DNA from: Planctomycetaceae bacterium
Lineage (GTDB): Bacteria; Planctomycetota; Planctomycetia; Pirellulales; Pirellulaceae
Direction of reading: 5' to 3'
NCBI GenBank assembly: GCA_002724245.1
Contig: PBOG01000101.1
Coordinates: 1 to 64,000 of the forward strand
Length of the DNA: 64,000 bases
The notes under the pieces are model-generated. The model was not told where the DNA came from and did not search any database. It saw only the letters and a program-made list of their open reading frames with translations. Below are positions 34,635 to 43,815 of this stretch, piece by piece; position 1 is the stretch's first letter; every line of letters begins with the position of its first letter. A program made the position numbers and the translations under genes.

Positions 34635-36398
34635 ATGTGGCAGACGTTGCAGTGTTCGAACTCAATCAGGGTAGTACAACAATGCATCGGCTTGTTGATT
34701 GCCTGGCCAGCGTTGCTTTTTGCGACTGAACTGGTCCCGCAGGTGCGGCGGCCAGTGGCACTTGCCCTGGTAGACTCGGAGTCCCACCTGCTGGTGGCAA
34801 ACCATCACAGCGGTACACTCTCCGCGGTTGATCTCCGCAGTCGGAAGGTCGTTGGTGAAACCCGGGTGGGCCGTAGTTTGTCAGCTTTCATTGTCGGTCA
34901 GAAAAGAGCCATTGGGGTGGCTCTGGATGATACTGATAGTTGTCTGATTACGGGTAAGGTCCGTGGCCACAGTTTTTACCCGCAGGGAAAAACAGCCGTT
35001 GGTCACACGCCGGTGCATGTGCTCCTGTCGGCAGATGAGCGGCGGGCGTTTGTCGCTTCGCTCTGGGCGCGTCAAACCACGATCGTCGATGTCACGACGT
35101 CTTGCAAACCACGGGTACTGGCCACCATTGATCTGCCGTTCTCGCCTTTGCTGCAAATTTTGCTTCCCGACCCGCGTTATCTGGTTGTTGCTGGGGCATT
35201 CGGAGGCGAATTGGCTCTTCTCGATATTGAAACGGGTCGCCTTCTCCAGGTCCATCGCCTGGAGGGTAACAATCTACGCGGATTGGCAGTTTCTACGGAT
35301 CGTCAGTCACTCTACGTTGCCCACCAGATTTTGAATGATTACCCGGCCACGACGCGTGGCGGTGTGCATTGGGGTGGAGTATTGGTGAACGTGATTCGTG
35401 ACGTAAAGATTGCCCGTCTGCACGCAGTTCCACCATCAACCAGTCCTGCTGGGGATTTAGTTTATCTGGGGCATCCTGACCGAGCAGCAGGCGATCCTGC
35501 TGGTCTTATTGTTTCTAACGACGGACGCCAGATTCTGGCCTTCGCGGGAGTGTCTGAGATTGCCATTAGCGATCGGGAGGCGGATTACTTTCGGCGCGTA
35601 GCAGTGGGACGTCGTCCTGCCGCTCTGATGCTTGGCACAAAAGGGCGTACTATTTACGTTGCGAATATGATGGATGATTCTGTGTCAATCGTTCCCATTG
35701 ATGCCTCCAGCGATGTTCGGTCAATCCAACTTGGTCCGCCACGAGAGTTGAGTCTGGTGGAGCAGGGTGAACAGTTGTTTTACGATGCAACCTTATCGAG
35801 TGATGGATGGCTGAGTTGTCACAGTTGTCATACGGACGGTCACACGAACGGCCGACTCAACGACAACTTTGGAGACGGCTCGGTCGGTGCTCCAAAGCGG
35901 GTCTTGAGCCTGCTTGGTGTAGGTGCGACAGGGCCCTGGTCCTGGAGTGGTAAAGTTGTACGTTTGGAAGAGCAGGTGCGCAAGTCGATACGTACGACAA
36001 TGCGTGGCGAAGAACCCACGCATGCACAGGTGGCAGCACTGGCAGCCTATCTGCGCACCTTGTCGCCTCCACCGTCCTTGTCGTCTGCCCGGCAGCGGCA
36101 GCCTGGGGAAACCGTTGCACGTGGGGCCCGTGTTTTTCGCCAGCAAGGTTGCGCCGACTGTCACCAACCGAACCGGTTTACTTCTCCAGAGATTTACGAT
36201 GTGGGGCTGCAGGACCGCTTCGGGAACCGACGTTTCAATCCCCCCTCTCTGTTAGGAGTCAGCCAGCGTAGTGCGTTATTTCACGATGGCCGAGCAGCTT
36301 CAGTAAGGGACGTACTAATGGGACACCGACATGGCATTGCCCAGGACGTGTCGCAAACAGAAATAGAGGAGCTGATTGACTATCTCAACAGTCTGTGA
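34635..36398 (+). CDS. Exported beta-propeller fused to a di-haem cytochrome peroxidase-like domain
   Basis: 587 residues from the ATG at 34635, with a signal peptide (VVQQCIGLLIAWPALLFATE); an upstream GTG at 34605 is less likely. Residues about 35-370 are YVTN-type propeller repeats (LLVANHHSGTLSAVDL, TIYVANMMDDSVSIVPID). The C-terminal third carries two haem sites, CHSCHTDGHTNG and CADCHQPNRFTSPEIYDVG, with FHDGRAASVRDVL, as in MauG/CcpA-type di-haem peroxidases. It is likely a periplasmic redox protein; the substrate is unknown. Confidence 0.88.
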   Translation: MWQTLQCSNSIRVVQQCIGLLIAWPALLFATELVPQVRRPVALALVDSESHLLVANHHSGTLSAVDLRSRKVVGETRVGRSLSAFIVGQKRAIGVALDDTDSCLITGKVRGHSFYPQGKTAVGHTPVHVLLSADERRAFVASLWARQTTIVDVTTSCKPRVLATIDLPFSPLLQILLPDPRYLVVAGAFGGELALLDIETGRLLQVHRLEGNNLRGLAVSTDRQSLYVAHQILNDYPATTRGGVHWGGVLVNVIRDVKIARLHAVPPSTSPAGDLVYLGHPDRAAGDPAGLIVSNDGRQILAFAGVSEIAISDREADYFRRVAVGRRPAALMLGTKGRTIYVANMMDDSVSIVPIDASSDVRSIQLGPPRELSLVEQGEQLFYDATLSSDGWLSCHSCHTDGHTNGRLNDNFGDGSVGAPKRVLSLLGVGATGPWSWSGKVVRLEEQVRKSIRTTMRGEEPTHAQVAALAAYLRTLSPPPSLSSARQRQPGETVARGARVFRQQGCADCHQPNRFTSPEIYDVGLQDRFGNRRFNPPSLLGVSQRSALFHDGRAASVRDVLMGHRHGIAQDVSQTEIEELIDYLNSL

Positions 36399-36519
36399 TT
36401 GCGGCATCGAAGCAATGGCCATGGTCTGCCATCAAGTGTTGCCGCTCGCGAGTCCTTTCTGTTTGTTTTGTTTTTTGAATCAGGTTTTGCTTTGCCTATT
36501 TGCGAGTTGACGTTTTCTG

Positions 36520-37305
36520 ATGACTGACCTTGAGCCTCAGGATGAGTCTGCCCCCGAAAATTCCATCGAGGAATTGGCCCGGAGTGCGCTTTCACAAACG
36601 GAAGATCCTCCGGACGTTTCTTTACATGAACTGAGCCAGGCGTATTCACAACTGATGGGCGATGCGGATGCGCCTCAGTCGGACGAGAATGAACATGCAC
36701 AGGAGGGGCAGCAGGATGCGTCGGAGTCTGAGGCCGACCAGGCACCGAGTGGTGCCGAAGTTGAAGAGGAGCAAGCGGGTGACATTTCACCCCGTAGTAT
36801 TCTTGAATCGCTGTTGTTTGTGGGGCACCCTGAGAATGTTCCACTTACCAGCCAACAGATAGCTGATTTGATGCGTGGTGTGGAAGCTGCCGAGATCGCA
36901 GGTCTCGTCGAAGAGCTCAATGCGTTGTATGAAGAGGAGGGGTGCCCTTATTCCATCGTGTCGGTTGATTCTGGTTACCGACTCGAATTGCGAGAGGAGT
37001 TTTCGCGTTTGCGTGATAAATTCTACGGTCGGGTACGTGAGACGCGCCTGTCTGCAGCCGCAATGGAGGTGTTGGCAATTGTGGCATACAACCAGCCACA
37101 GACTCGCGATGCGATCGATGCTGTGCGGGGGCGAGCTTCGTCGGGTTTGCTCCGGCAGCTGGTGCGCCGGCGTTTGTTGCGGATGGACCGGCTTCCGGAG
37201 TCACCGCGGACTCCACACTACTGTACGACCGATCGCTTCTTGCAGGTGTTTGGTCTCGCCGATCTGGAAGATTTGCCGCAGAGTGAAGATCTAGAGGGCG
37301 GTTGA
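36520..37305 (+). CDS. scpB: Segregation and condensation protein B
   Basis: Partner of the SMC-ScpA complex in chromosome compaction. 261 residues. The first about 90 are acidic and disordered (Glu/Asp/Gln/Ser-rich), longer than the usual N-terminus. Two winged-helix domains follow: SILESLLFVGHPENVPLTSQQI and LSAAAMEVLAIVAYNQPQTRDAIDAVRG, then LLRMDRLPESPRTPHYCTTDRFL. scpA is not adjacent, so the genes are probably separate in this genome. Confidence 0.93.
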   Translation: MTDLEPQDESAPENSIEELARSALSQTEDPPDVSLHELSQAYSQLMGDADAPQSDENEHAQEGQQDASESEADQAPSGAEVEEEQAGDISPRSILESLLFVGHPENVPLTSQQIADLMRGVEAAEIAGLVEELNALYEEEGCPYSIVSVDSGYRLELREEFSRLRDKFYGRVRETRLSAAAMEVLAIVAYNQPQTRDAIDAVRGRASSGLLRQLVRRRLLRMDRLPESPRTPHYCTTDRFLQVFGLADLEDLPQSEDLEGG

Positions 37306-37683
37306 TTCCTCTTTGCTGGTTTGTTGGATAACACGTGAAGGCCGGCTGTGGCCTGGCCGTTCTCGGCGGTTATCTGTGTTGTGGGAGCACTGGCCGCTGT
37401 TCGGGGATGTGACCCGTGCAGGATCGGCATATCCCCTTCGCGACGGGTGGCATCAGTCGGAAACACGGCACCCGTACTTTGCTTTACGGGGGTTCTGAAG
37501 TCGGCGCTGCTGATCGTCTTCCGGACAGCGATTGCTGCGAGCCATAGTCAGGCAGTACCGCATCGTATGCACACTTGTCTCACACACGCTGGCGACGCAA
37601 TCTACAGCTTGCGGGACCGAAAGCCGTGCTGTGATCATGAACGCGGGGTGTGGTACGCGTGTCCATGGCATCGACTTTGTGTG
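37306..37683. other. Convergent gap between scpB and the LptD-like gene
   Basis: 378 bases between convergent genes. I see no gene, no T-tailed hairpin and no repeat worth reporting. Confidence 0.5.
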
Positions 37684-40600
37684 TTACTCCAAGCCGTAGG
37701 CCCCGGCAGGAGGTACTTGCAGACCCGCAATCCGTCCCAGGCGGCTGGTTGGCAGGAACCGGGGTTCGATGACAAATACAGCGCCAACGTTACCGCGACT
37801 GACGTCCGCGCGGAATCCAGCTTTGACGAGGAATGATTCGCCAATGCGTGTAAATGCGATTGTCTGGCCGATGTTCCCTGTGGGGCCGAGGTCGACCGCA
37901 CCACCCGCCGAGAGAATCCACTTGTCACTCATTCGATAGCTTGTCGTACCGATGAGTACCGTACTGCTTATTGGTCCTTCGATTGAACGCAGTCCGAGAA
38001 AGAGATTGCCTTGTCCCGGGCGGCTGATGACTCCTCCAGCGGTAAATTTACGCAACCCACTGCCGAAAAAGTCGATATAGCCGTCGGAGAGAAGAGTGGT
38101 CCGATCCCCCAAATGCCACCGGAAGTCGTAGTGCGCCAGACCGATTTCCTGGCCAAAGTTGTCGCGGTCTGGTTTGGGAAACAGGGTAAATCCTGTGTCC
38201 ATTGAAATCCAATCAACGATACGTTCCCGGCCGGTCAATCCGCGACGCGTTTGCCAGCGTTGACGGATGTTTGCCTGGATCACAAACAGGTCGTCTGCGA
38301 TTTCTGTTGGGCCGGTTACCCAACGCTGTGCACCGGATCGTAAAGCCATAAAGCGAGGGTCAAACCGCACGGGTAACGCTCCGGCGTGACTGTCCATGAG
38401 GAACATTCGCTGGAACATCTCATTGCTGTCGTCGTCAAGTGGATCATAAAGCGGCAGTTGCGACATGTCTTCACTGGCATCGGCCCAGAAGAACTCGGAG
38501 TCAAAAGAGACTTTGTGTATCAAACCCTGTAGATTGAACAGAGGGTCTTGGATGTTCGGATTCGCTTTCCAGATTGGCAGGCTTGTCCGCACACCTGCCT
38601 GGCCGAGCAGGCGTGTGACCTCTTCCCCATTTCGATCTTGTTGCCAGTGCGAAATTTCGCCACCCAGGAAAGGGACGACTTTGACCGCTCCCCATTGAAA
38701 TGGCAGGTCCAGTTCCTGGCGACTGCCCACCCGCAGTCCGCTGCGCTCGCGATACTCTGTTCCTGTTAGATCTGTTTCCCAAGGGAGAAAGGCCTGGGCC
38801 GGTTGGTCTGGGTTCGTCGGCAGGGCCGCCGTCTTGATTCCGAAGTAGCCTGCGTGAGTGTGTTCGTACCAGGTTGCCCGGTCGAACAATACGGAACGCC
38901 CCAACGAAAAATGATCGCCTCGCGGTAACGTCTCGGTCTGTGTAAAGAAGTCGTTGAGCTGGACGTCGGCGGAAAGGCTCCAGGATCCGTTTTCAACGGT
39001 CTGTTTTAGCTCCATTCCTGTTGTGAGATCCTTTTCCTGGTCCCACTGCGGTTCGAAATACTGCTCCAGAAAATTTCGGTCGCTGATCAACCCGATTTCG
39101 GCTGTCCATTGGAGATCGTTGGGCAACTGCTGACGGTGTCGCCAGGCGAGACGCCCCCGATAATCGCTCTCGGGTTGCACCGCGCGCCGGTCTGCCCCCA
39201 AGTTGTCCAGCCCATTGTCGTTGAGCCCCCAGGTGTCCAGGTCGCCGCGGTAGGTTCCCGGAATCCCCCACAGGTCTTCATTTTCATAGGAGAGTTCGGT
39301 GCCGAAGCCAAACCCACGTTCGCTCAGATATGCAGCATTCCAGCTCCATTCGGTCCCTTCTGGAGGATTGGAGATTCCCAGGAGTTGATAGGGGTCCAAT
39401 TGTGCCTGGACTTGCGTGCCGAATACGTTGTCGTTGGTTACCTGTAGATTGTTGATATAAAAAGTCGGCTTTGTCAGGTCTGTAGAAAGGACTGGCCAAT
39501 ACAGCACAGGGATGCCATTCAGATAAACAAAGTTATTAAAGCTGCGGGTTCGTAGCTGATGGTTCACCCGTGTTTCACCCGTTACAGGATCTGTTTCTGG
39601 TTGCCCGCTGAGTGGTTCGACGATCGGTTCGGGAATGTCTTCGAACGTCACCTCGTCGGATTGCAGCCAGTAACTCGGTACACCCATGCGACTCGATGTG
39701 ACCGCTGCTCCATAGGCCTGGAAGTGATTGCGGTCCACCATCTGAAGAACTTCCCCTTTGAGTCGCAGCAGGCCTTCGTATTGCGGGACAGGGGTGAGGA
39801 TTTCCGCTTCCAGCACGACACCGTGTTCGCGACTTACGTCGTAGTACATGCGTTTTGCGTAAATCACACGGTCGCCCTGGCGGAAGACAATGTTGCCTTC
39901 CAGATAAAGCTCCAGGGGCAGTTGCCGCGCCCGCTGTGACGCCCCGCCTTGAAACAGTGCGGCTGCTTGCGGAGTCCAGGCCACCAGATTGTCGGTTTCA
40001 ATGACGACTCGACCCAAGCGAGCGAGATTGGGGTCGCGCACTCCCGTGGTTTGCGCGTCAAGGCCATCGATTACCATCTGGATTCCACCGGTCACGTAGG
40101 CGATGGAATCGCCCCGCTCTGCGACACCTGCAGTGGAGACGTTGAATCCCGCACTACTCCTGGGATTGATACGAATCTGCAAATCTTCTGCAGTGGACGG
40201 TTCTGGAGCGGCGGGTACTGACAGTGCCTGCGCAGGTTGAATCGCATGTTCGGTACTGTCTAGCGGCACTTCTCCAGCATGCTGTACCGGTGCGTTGCGG
40301 TGAGTGGCTTGTGGAGTGAGAGGTGTGTTCGGGTCGAAGTCTTCGAAGGCAGCCGGCTGTACGGGAGAGATTGGGGCGGGCGAGCGGACCGTTTTGTGTT
40401 GTCCTGGCGCTGCAGCATTAGCTTGGATCTGGATACCGTGTTTTGATTCAAGTCGCCCCATCCAACTTGTCCCAGTGATGCGTCCGGCAGCGTCGCCGTT
40501 GCCCCGTTTGACAGAGCGAACGTCGACTCCTTCCTGACGCCCCTCCAGATAGACCAGGACGCGCGTGGTTGTCTGGCCTTCCTGTTGATCATTTTCGATC

Positions 40601-40878
40601 CAGAGGACTGCGTCACTCCCACGTGCAGTGAGTGTGTCTTGCTGAATCGAACAATGACCGTTGAGCTGCCAGACATCGTAAACGCCCTGTTTCCAGCGGC
40701 GAGCACTGGCGGCGCGAACAATGATCGCTGCGTCTGAAGAAGCGGCGGGCAGTTCAATTTGTGGCGCTGCCTGGAGGCTGTCTGGAACCTCGGCGAGAGA
40801 GAGCAGCAAACCGACGAGCAGAGTTATCTGCCGCACCGTGAATCGATTTGGAGAGCAAGTGGACCGACGGTGCGCCAT
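37684..40878 (-). CDS. LptD/OstA-like outer-membrane assembly protein
   Basis: 1064 residues. Signal peptide (ITLLVGLLLSLAEVPDSLQA). An OstA/LptA-like beta-jellyroll region lies at about 45-200 (WQLNGHCSIQQDTLTARG). The middle region (about 230-430) shows repeated motifs such as YLEGNIVFRQGDRVIYAKRMYYD, and a long C-terminal part looks like beta-barrel strands, including the LptD-like YLNGIPVLYWP. LptD inserts lipopolysaccharide into the outer leaflet; planctomycete versions are longer and less conserved. A strong promoter lies 245 bases upstream. I saw no ribosome-binding site before the ATG; a GTG at residue 15 is possible. Confidence 0.8.
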   Translation of the reverse strand: MAHRRSTCSPNRFTVRQITLLVGLLLSLAEVPDSLQAAPQIELPAASSDAAIIVRAASARRWKQGVYDVWQLNGHCSIQQDTLTARGSDAVLWIENDQQEGQTTTRVLVYLEGRQEGVDVRSVKRGNGDAAGRITGTSWMGRLESKHGIQIQANAAAPGQHKTVRSPAPISPVQPAAFEDFDPNTPLTPQATHRNAPVQHAGEVPLDSTEHAIQPAQALSVPAAPEPSTAEDLQIRINPRSSAGFNVSTAGVAERGDSIAYVTGGIQMVIDGLDAQTTGVRDPNLARLGRVVIETDNLVAWTPQAAALFQGGASQRARQLPLELYLEGNIVFRQGDRVIYAKRMYYDVSREHGVVLEAEILTPVPQYEGLLRLKGEVLQMVDRNHFQAYGAAVTSSRMGVPSYWLQSDEVTFEDIPEPIVEPLSGQPETDPVTGETRVNHQLRTRSFNNFVYLNGIPVLYWPVLSTDLTKPTFYINNLQVTNDNVFGTQVQAQLDPYQLLGISNPPEGTEWSWNAAYLSERGFGFGTELSYENEDLWGIPGTYRGDLDTWGLNDNGLDNLGADRRAVQPESDYRGRLAWRHRQQLPNDLQWTAEIGLISDRNFLEQYFEPQWDQEKDLTTGMELKQTVENGSWSLSADVQLNDFFTQTETLPRGDHFSLGRSVLFDRATWYEHTHAGYFGIKTAALPTNPDQPAQAFLPWETDLTGTEYRERSGLRVGSRQELDLPFQWGAVKVVPFLGGEISHWQQDRNGEEVTRLLGQAGVRTSLPIWKANPNIQDPLFNLQGLIHKVSFDSEFFWADASEDMSQLPLYDPLDDDSNEMFQRMFLMDSHAGALPVRFDPRFMALRSGAQRWVTGPTEIADDLFVIQANIRQRWQTRRGLTGRERIVDWISMDTGFTLFPKPDRDNFGQEIGLAHYDFRWHLGDRTTLLSDGYIDFFGSGLRKFTAGGVISRPGQGNLFLGLRSIEGPISSTVLIGTTSYRMSDKWILSAGGAVDLGPTGNIGQTIAFTRIGESFLVKAGFRADVSRGNVGAVFVIEPRFLPTSRLGRIAGLQVPPAGAYGLE

Positions 40879-41002
40879 TCGTAGCAGCGCAGCGGCAGGT
40901 GTGCCGCGCCGAGATGGTACGGCATAAGCCAGCGCGTTTCGTGAAGGCAGAGGGCGTGCTTTCAGCGGATTGGCATCCCAGCCTGGATGGAGTCGTTACG
41001 GA

Positions 41003-41109
41003 TTTGCAATGCGGCAGGAAATGGTGGCGGTCCATGCATCGTGCACAGGCCGAGTGGTTGCATCGGCAGGAAATTACGGACAGGAAGTGTTGCATCACGA
41101 ACAGGAAAT
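41003..41109. repeat. Degenerate direct repeats in the LptD leader
   Basis: CAGGAAAT recurs at 41015, 41067 and 41102, with CAGGAAG at 41081. Three of the four are preceded within 8-14 bases by a TTGCA-containing element (TTTGCAATGCGG, GTTGCATCGG, GTTGCATCACGAA). They lie in the presumed 5' untranslated region of the LptD-like gene. Confidence 0.5.
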
Positions 41110-41130
41110 ACATCCCTGGCGAGGGGGCGG

Positions 41131-41159
41131 ATTATAGGTATCCAGGGGATGGGGAACAA
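41131..41159 (-). promoter_or_regulatory. Strong sigma-70-like promoter of the LptD-like gene
   Basis: On the minus strand TTGTTC (41159-41154), a 17-base spacer, then a perfect TATAAT (41136-41131). It is the best promoter match in the window. Transcription would start near 41124, leaving a leader of about 245 bases before the LptD-like ATG at 40878. Confidence 0.65.
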
Positions 41160-41215
41160 GGCAAATTGCGGTGCTTAATTCTGATTGCAACTGCCTGATA
41201 GAAAAGACTTTGCAG

Positions 41216-42520
41216 CTATTTTCGCGTGGCTCGCAAAGTCGTCGCGCCGCTGGCTGCCAGCAGGCAGAGAAAGGGCGTCACCGGCGCTCGCATGCGCACA
41301 TTGCTCCAGTACAACGTATGAACCGCCGTCAGGGCCAGGGCGAGTAGGATGCCCCACATCCAGGCAGTTGTCCAGACCTCCCTTTTCAGTTGCCAGATTC
41401 CGCGGACTGCGAGGCAAAAAAGTCCCGTGTACCACAGGCCCACTGTCCACCTCAACACGCGCCGGGGGAGTGACTCCGCGGCGGAGGCTTGATGGGGTGC
41501 GAGTCTCCACAGGCGTCCCAGACGTACTGCACAAGACCAGGCAAAGGCGCGCGGTTCATTTCCAATTGCTGTCCAGGCAGCCTCGTAGTGCAGTTGATCA
41601 TGGTTGAGTTCAACACCGGGATCGGGGTTTTGGGGTCCTGGGCGAACTGGGGTGTTGGCAATGGGCGGAAGATTCTGGGCGTTCCAGATTTGTCCCCAGG
41701 GCGCTGTTGCCAGATGATGGTAGAAACTTGGGTTGTTTGCCAGATGGAGCGTGTAGCCGCCGTGTGTGGTGGCCACAATGGGCCGTTTGAACTGGATGAT
41801 ATTGCGGATGATCCAGGGCGCTAATGCGAGAACGCCAGTCAGCGCCATAGTAGCCAGACATGCTAGTTTGCGTGCGCGGGGGACAGGCAGTGCCACGCAG
41901 GCACCGCAACTCAACAAGAACCAGACCAGGAGCGGAGGCCGGCATAGCGACGCGAGCCCAAGTGCGGCTCCCGCAGCACACGCTGCTTGCCAGTTGCCGC
42001 GATCTGAAAGTCTGGTCAGAGTTACCAGCCCAACTACCACCAGGAAAGTTGCCAGGGTCTCCGTCATGACCTGACTGGATTGGTACCACAGCAACGGATC
42101 GCAGAGCGTCAAGAACGCGGCCAGGGTCGCTCCACGGGCCAGTCCCCAGCATTGTCCCAGATACCAGGTCAAGCCAACGGTGGCGATTCCCAATGCGAGA
42201 TGCAGACTTCCCACGATAAGTGGGCTGACGGTTTTCCCCAGGAGCATTGAAGAGCAGGCCAGCGCCCAGGGGTAGATGGGTGGCCGGTAGGCCGTGGGAA
42301 CTGGAGTCTGATCTGGCAGGGAAGTACTGTAACTCCATCGGGTCACCAGGTTATTGGCAATCAGGCCGTAGCTATCCGGGTCTTCGGCCAGCTGTGGTGC
42401 CAGCGCCCAGCCGGCGGCTCCGCGCAATAGCGCGGTCAGGAGCAGCAGCCACAGCAGGCTGCCGGCCTTGTTTCGACGCCCGGAGGAGGGCGATTGGGTT
42501 GGCGAGTGGGCAGTGGACAT
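41216..42520 (-). CDS. GT39/ArnT-type membrane glycosyltransferase
   Basis: 434 residues from the ATG at 42520; a TTG 13 codons upstream is unlikely. At least nine hydrophobic helices. The first extracytoplasmic loop holds EDPDSYGLIANNL, which resembles the acidic catalytic loop of lipid-linked sugar transferases, and YRPPIYPWALA follows. These enzymes move sugars from polyprenyl-phosphate donors to proteins or lipids on the outer face of the membrane. The soluble stretch near 270-320 (HLANNPSFYHHLA) is typical. The acceptor is unknown. Confidence 0.82.
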   Translation of the reverse strand: MSTAHSPTQSPSSGRRNKAGSLLWLLLLTALLRGAAGWALAPQLAEDPDSYGLIANNLVTRWSYSTSLPDQTPVPTAYRPPIYPWALACSSMLLGKTVSPLIVGSLHLALGIATVGLTWYLGQCWGLARGATLAAFLTLCDPLLWYQSSQVMTETLATFLVVVGLVTLTRLSDRGNWQAACAAGAALGLASLCRPPLLVWFLLSCGACVALPVPRARKLACLATMALTGVLALAPWIIRNIIQFKRPIVATTHGGYTLHLANNPSFYHHLATAPWGQIWNAQNLPPIANTPVRPGPQNPDPGVELNHDQLHYEAAWTAIGNEPRAFAWSCAVRLGRLWRLAPHQASAAESLPRRVLRWTVGLWYTGLFCLAVRGIWQLKREVWTTAWMWGILLALALTAVHTLYWSNVRMRAPVTPFLCLLAASGATTLRATRK

Positions 42521-42687
42521 AAAGGACCATTGATGAGAGTCAGCGATCGAGTCCCCCAATCACGGGACGCTCAGAATAGTCGAAACCCGGTCATTTCAGA
42601 AAGCGGATTCTGGCCTCATTCCACGCTGGTAGCCGCTGCCTAGCAGGCTGGTTCTATCCAGGTTGCCGGTGGCAGGTACCTGCCAGA

Positions 42688-43815
42688 CTAGCAGCACCAG
42701 TGGCGAATCAACTTTTCGTAGATGCGCGTACCTTGCTCTATTTGCTCCAGATCGATCCACTCATCTGCGGTGTGTGCCTGGGCAATGTCTCCGGGCCCCA
42801 GGACGATCAGATATTTCATGTCGGAAAACATGCAACCATCTGTTCCGTAGGAGACTGTTGTTGATTCCTGACAACCGGTGAGCTGAAGCAGTTCCTGGAC
42901 ATAGGGCGATTGAGGATCAATGTAAAGTGGAGGCGCGACACGGGGAACTTCAAAATCCAGCCCGTGGCGTTCAGCACACTTTCGTGACCTTTCGACCAAT
43001 TCATTCGGATCGATACCTGGCATAGGCCGAAAATAGATCGTGCAGACGCTTTGAGGGGGTGTGATGTTGATGGCCGCTGTATGGTCGTTGATACCGATGT
43101 TCCAGGTCACCGTGGGGGGGTCAAATTCGGAGTTTTGCCAACGTTCCTCGGTTTCTGTCTCTTCGAATAGTTCTTTGATTTCATAGAGATATGGAATCAT
43201 CGCCAGGTTCGCGTTGAGTCCTTCGCGTGTACTTGAGTGTGCCGCTCGTCCACGCGATGTCGCCACGATGCCATAGGTACCTTTGTGGCCGTGCACGACT
43301 TGCATGCGTGTCGGTTCACCGATGATTCCTCGCGATTCACCCGCGACCATTTCGGCGAACAGCTGGCTTCGATTAGCAACCTCCTGAGCGCCACCGTATC
43401 CTACTTCTTCGTCCGCGGTGCAGGTAATGTAGATCGGCCGGGCGAGTTCGGTTTCAGGAATCTTTGCAGCGGCAGTCAGCATGCAGGCTACCGATCCTTT
43501 CATGTCACAGCTGCCCCTGCCGTACAGCCGGTCACCATCTACGCATGGAGCGAAAGGACCGTGGTTGTTCCGCGACCAGTCATCTGCGGGCACGACGTCG
43601 AGATGACCGAAGTAAGCAACTCCTCCACTGCCAGGTCCTTTCTTACCGACGACGCAGGATTTGGCGACGCCAGCTGGATCGGTGTAATCGATGCGTTCTG
43701 TGGTAAATCCCGACTCTTTCAAACGCTGTTCAGCGTGATCGGTTACCGGGACATTGGTCAGGCAGCTCGTGGACTCAAAGCCAACGAGTTCCTGCGTGAG
43801 TTGCAGTGCGTCCAT
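42688..43815 (-). CDS. M20-family amidohydrolase (ArgE/DapE-like)
   Basis: 375 residues from the ATG at 43815, with GGAAG upstream. The two-metal site is intact: His71 and Asp73 in FGHLDVVP, Asp104 in GRGSCDMKG, and Glu136/Glu137 in CTADEEVGYGG. SRGRAAHSSTREGLNAN is the dimerisation-domain motif. The family includes acetylornithine deacetylase and succinyl-diaminopimelate desuccinylase; I cannot choose between them. It starts inside the end of the glycosyltransferase gene (41-bp overlap), so the two are probably co-expressed. Confidence 0.9.
   Translation of the reverse strand: MDALQLTQELVGFESTSCLTNVPVTDHAEQRLKESGFTTERIDYTDPAGVAKSCVVGKKGPGSGGVAYFGHLDVVPADDWSRNNHGPFAPCVDGDRLYGRGSCDMKGSVACMLTAAAKIPETELARPIYITCTADEEVGYGGAQEVANRSQLFAEMVAGESRGIIGEPTRMQVVHGHKGTYGIVATSRGRAAHSSTREGLNANLAMIPYLYEIKELFEETETEERWQNSEFDPPTVTWNIGINDHTAAINITPPQSVCTIYFRPMPGIDPNELVERSRKCAERHGLDFEVPRVAPPLYIDPQSPYVQELLQLTGCQESTTVSYGTDGCMFSDMKYLIVLGPGDIAQAHTADEWIDLEQIEQGTRIYEKLIRHWCC

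Noticed and set aside
40754-41113. 119-codon Cys-rich minus-strand frame starting just after the LptD promoter
   Set aside because: It overlaps the LptD-like start by 125 bases in another frame, crosses the direct repeats and lacks a proper ribosome-binding site.
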